From Umezawaea endophytica (GTDB taxonomy: Bacteria > Actinomycetota > Actinomycetes > Mycobacteriales > Pseudonocardiaceae): a stretch of 64,000 nucleotides of DNA. Shown here piece after piece: positions 61,877 to 64,000 of the stretch. A model generated the notes under the pieces. The model ran no database searches and was not told the origin of the DNA. It saw only the letters and a program-made list of their open reading frames with translations. Both the position numbers and the translations under genes were made by a program. Location: contig NZ_JANYMP010000010.1 of assembly GCF_025061645.1 (NCBI RefSeq), positions 62,001-126,000 on the forward strand. Reading direction: 5' to 3'. The first letter of the stretch is position 1, and each line of letters begins with the position of its first letter.

Positions 61877-62279
61877 TGCTTCTCCACTGGTCTGACTGGT
61901 GGTTCGATGCGGGGTTCTCGACGTTTTTATACCCTTCCCGGTCGTATTCGGTGGTTGATTTTCGAGGTCGGCTCACTCGGATGGAGCAGAATTGTTCCCA
62001 CGATCGGATGGTATGTGCCGTGATATCGCGGAATCCGCATTGTCGCGTTGTTCGAGTCCAATTGAAAAGGAATCGGGTGAATCGGTTCGTGACCCGGTGG
62101 CGTCCGTTGCGCGTCGGCGGTTCGCGTCGGACGTGAAGCCTCCGCTGGACTGTGGCACCTGGTGAGCCACCCTGGCTCATGCCTGCTGACCTGCGCGGAT
62201 GGCCGTAGTTGCCACTCGTGGTGCCAAAATGGTGCCAACTGGACTTGCGGTGGTGCCATCGATGCGTCATAGTTGTGCC
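61877..62279. other. 403-bp divergent intergenic region
   Basis: AT-richer than the genome average near the ATPase start. It carries promoters for the ATPase/patatin operon (minus) and for the RHH gene (plus). Short frames on both strands are not convincing. The TGGTGCCA array at its right end is listed separately. Confidence 0.5.
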
Positions 62280-62280
62280 A
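62219..62280 (+). promoter_or_regulatory. helically phased TGGTGCCA array with leaderless promoter
   Basis: TGGTGCCA occurs at 62219, 62230 and 62251, and TTGTGCCA at 62273: spacings 11, 21 and 22 bases, i.e. one, two and two turns of DNA. TTGCGG (62245-62250) and CATAGT (62268-62273) are separated by 17 bases, placing the transcript start at about the A of the ATG at 62280. The third and fourth repeats lie in the spacer and at the start. Ribbon-helix-helix proteins often bind such direct repeats, so the gene product at 62280 may be its own repressor. Confidence 0.6.
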
Positions 62281-62795
62281 TGGACCTGAGCACATATGTC
62301 GACAACCTTGGTCGCGAACTGGCGCTCCTGGCCGAGACCGGCGGGGACGACGCCCGTGCGCTGGTCGAGCGCCTGAGCGGAGCGCTGGAATCGGCGATCC
62401 GGTTGACGCTGCTGGAGACGCTGTCGGCCGCCGCCGACGAGATCACCCTCGACCTGGCACCCGGTTCGGTCGAGCTGCGCCTGCGGGGCCGCGACCCGAA
62501 CTTCGTCGTCACACCCCCGCCGTCCGAGCAGCCGGAGGCGGCCCCGGAAGCCGCTCCCGCCGTGCGGGTCGAGGACGTCCCGGTGGCCGAGGACGGCGCC
62601 ACGTCCAGGATCAACGTCCGGCTCCCGGAGCAGTTGAAGGCCGCCATCGAGGAGGCCGCCGCCAAGGAGGGGCGTTCGGTCAACGCGTGGCTCGTGCGAG
62701 CCGCGTCGGCCGCCCTCCAGCAGCCGGACCGCCGCCCCGCGCCGGAAAGCACCGGCAAGCGCACCCAGCAGCGCTTCACCGGCTGGGTGCAGTAA
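62280..62795 (+). CDS. ribbon-helix-helix (Arc/HicB-like) protein
   Basis: 171 residues. The C-terminal segment SRINVRLPEQLKAAIEEAAAKEGRSVNAWLVRAASAAL (as motif pieces RINVRLPEQLK and GRSVNAWLVRA) is a typical RHH DNA-binding fold. The N-terminal 75 residues contain helices and a short sheet. A Pro/Ala/Glu linker joins them. The annotation HicB-type antitoxin is often given, but no HicA toxin gene lies beside it. ATG at 62280 is at the predicted transcript start. It leads an operon with DUF4097 and a DrrA-like ATPase. Confidence 0.75.
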   Translation: MDLSTYVDNLGRELALLAETGGDDARALVERLSGALESAIRLTLLETLSAAADEITLDLAPGSVELRLRGRDPNFVVTPPPSEQPEAAPEAAPAVRVEDVPVAEDGATSRINVRLPEQLKAAIEEAAAKEGRSVNAWLVRAASAALQQPDRRPAPESTGKRTQQRFTGWVQ

Positions 62796-62844
62796 CCCTC
62801 CCACCAGCCAGAACTCGAATCCGACACACTCACAGGGGACAGCC

Positions 62845-63687
62845 ATGCCCATTTTCGACACGCCATCGCCCATCGACGTGACCATCGAGATCCCGTGGGG
62901 GGACATCCGCGTCATCGCGACCGACCGCGCCGACACCGTGGTCGAGGTCCGCCCCGCCGACGACCAGAGCCCGAAGGACGTGGAGGGCGCCGACCAGACC
63001 CGCGTCGAGTACGAGAACGGCAGGCTGCTGGTCAAGACGCCCACGGGCGGGCTGACCTACGTCTGGAAGAAGTGGGCGGTCGACGTCCGGGTCGAGGTGC
63101 CCACCGGGTCGAGCGTCCGCGGCCAGACGGGGATGGGCGACGTCCGCTTCACCGGCGTGCTGGGGGAGTGCCGGATCAAGACCGGCACCGGGCACGTCGA
63201 CGTGGACCGGACCGGCCCGCTGCGGCTGCACACCTCGACGGGCAACGTCACCGTGGAAGCGATCGACGGTGACGCCGACGTCTCGACGGCGTCCGGCACC
63301 CTCCGGATCGGCGAGGTCGGCGGCGGCGCCGTGGTGAAGAACTCCAACGGGCCCAGCACGATCGGCAGGATCGCGGGTGACCTGAAGCTCCGCGCGTCCA
63401 ACGGCGACATCACCGTCACCGAGGCGGGCGCGGGCGTGGACGCCAAGTCCGCCAACGGGTCCATCCGGATCGGCGAGGTGGTCCGCGGCACCGTCGTGCT
63501 CAAGTCCGCGATGGGCGACATCGACCTCGGCATCAGCGAGGGCACGGCCGCCTGGCTCGACGTGCACACCTCCTCCGGTCGTCTGCGCAACTCGCTGGAC
63601 GAGTCCGCGGCACGGCCCGAGGCGACCGACACCGTCGAGGTGCGCGCGGACACGTCGTGCGGCGACATCACCATCCACCGCTCCTGA
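62845..63687 (+). CDS. DUF4097 family beta-helix protein
   Basis: 280 residues of repeated short strands (VRFTGVLGECRIKTGTGHVD; TGNVTVEAIDGDADVSTASG; NGDITVTEAGAGVDAKSANG), the adhesin-like DUF4097 fold. No signal peptide is present, so it is probably cytoplasmic. The biochemical role is unknown. It lies 49 bases after the RHH gene and 17 before an ABC ATPase, an order often seen in actinomycetes. Confidence 0.8.
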   Translation: MPIFDTPSPIDVTIEIPWGDIRVIATDRADTVVEVRPADDQSPKDVEGADQTRVEYENGRLLVKTPTGGLTYVWKKWAVDVRVEVPTGSSVRGQTGMGDVRFTGVLGECRIKTGTGHVDVDRTGPLRLHTSTGNVTVEAIDGDADVSTASGTLRIGEVGGGAVVKNSNGPSTIGRIAGDLKLRASNGDITVTEAGAGVDAKSANGSIRIGEVVRGTVVLKSAMGDIDLGISEGTAAWLDVHTSSGRLRNSLDESAARPEATDTVEVRADTSCGDITIHRS

Positions 63688-63704
63688 CCACGAAGGCGGA
63701 TCCC

Positions 63705-64000
63705 ATGAACACCAGACCACCGGCGATCGTCGTCACCGGGCTGCGCAAGTCCTACGGCGACAAAGTCGTCCTCGACGGCATCGACCTCCACGTCCCGCGC
63801 GGCACGATCTTCGCGCTGCTCGGCCCCAACGGCGCGGGCAAGACCACCACCGTGCAGATCCTGTCCACGCTGATCGGCGCGGACGGCGGCCTGATCTCGG
63901 TCGACGGCCACGACCCCGCCCGCGAACCGGACGCCGTGCGCGCCGCGATCGGCGTCACCGGCCAGTTCTCGGCCGTCGACAACCTGCTGACCGCCGAGGA
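63705..64000 (+). CDS. DrrA-type ABC transporter ATPase, N-terminal part
   Basis: The first 98 residues, cut by the window edge. Walker A is LLGPNGAGKTTTVQIL; the segment AAIGVTGQFSAVDNLLTAEE is the Q-loop region typical of daunorubicin-resistance-like exporters. It should energise an ABC-2 permease encoded downstream. ATG at 63705 with AAGGCGGAT upstream. Confidence 0.88.
   Translation, partial: MNTRPPAIVVTGLRKSYGDKVVLDGIDLHVPRGTIFALLGPNGAGKTTTVQILSTLIGADGGLISVDGHDPAREPDAVRAAIGVTGQFSAVDNLLTAE

Noticed and set aside
62280-62795. Classical HicAB toxin-antitoxin pair
   Set aside because: Only an RHH protein is present; no HicA-like small toxin gene lies on either side.
61797-63044. 415-codon minus-strand frame opposite the RHH gene
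   Set aside because: It is antisense to the RHH and DUF4097 genes and crosses a promoter region; no family features.

Overview
The window is 64 kb of very GC-rich (about 70% or more by eye) actinomycete chromosome. GTG and even TTG starts are common, genes are densely packed with ATGA/GTGA stop-start overlaps, and there are many secreted and Tat proteins, AfsR/SARP regulators with NB-ARC and TPR domains, STAND ATPases, ABC sugar importers without their own ATPase, and a LAxTG sorting signal. This fits a filamentous actinomycete, probably Pseudonocardiales (Saccharothrix/Lentzea/Actinosynnema-like). The genus is inference. No rRNA, tRNA, CRISPR array, integrase or IS element was recognised.

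Layout. 1-5.7 kb: edge of an MFS gene, a secreted metallophosphoesterase behind a clean palindromic operator, a membrane HTH sensor, a secreted GH43 enzyme and a small Cys-rich secreted protein. 5.7-14.5 kb: a TetR-controlled pair (metallo-beta-lactamase-fold hydrolase and SnoaL-like protein), a protein of four cold-shock domains, an NDH-2-like oxidoreductase, a MocR regulator, an aldo/keto reductase, and a SigE-type ECF sigma factor with a membrane partner. 14.6-21.7 kb: a large Ski2-like helicase, a 57-bp tandem repeat, and an AfsR-type regulator. 21.9-29.8 kb: a beta-1,4-galactan utilisation locus (LacI regulator, two permeases, binding lipoprotein; divergent GH42 galactosidase and GH53 galactanase) with two matching LacI-type operators in the divergent promoter. 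29.9-35.7 kb: trpBA, a GntR/UTRA regulator, an Eis-like acetyltransferase and an L-lactate permease. 35.8-42.5 kb: a second SARP regulator broken by a frameshift at a G8 run, facing a GT-B-like protein and a STAND/TPR ATPase. 42.6-51.3 kb: an NlpC/P60 hydrolase, a two-component system with two response regulators, a wall-anchored DUF3494 (ice-binding-like) protein on a Thr-rich stalk, a Tat-exported beta-propeller protein with a divergent DeoR regulator, and a PKD-like secreted protein. 51.3-57.7 kb: a truncated STAND ATPase, an ABC-F protein, a PfkB kinase, a glycopeptide-type glycosyltransferase and a second Eis-like acetyltransferase. 58.0-61.9 kb: a two-gene operon of a P-loop ATPase and a patatin phospholipase with a membrane domain inserted between its catalytic residues. 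62.3-64 kb: a ribbon-helix-helix regulator, a DUF4097 protein and the start of a DrrA-type ABC ATPase, behind a helically phased array of short repeats.

The best candidates for something undescribed are the ATPase/membrane-patatin operon (it has the shape of a membrane-attacking defence module), the TGGTGCCA array at the RHH promoter, and a dispersed leader element that encodes an octapeptide whose stop codon overlaps a second start codon.
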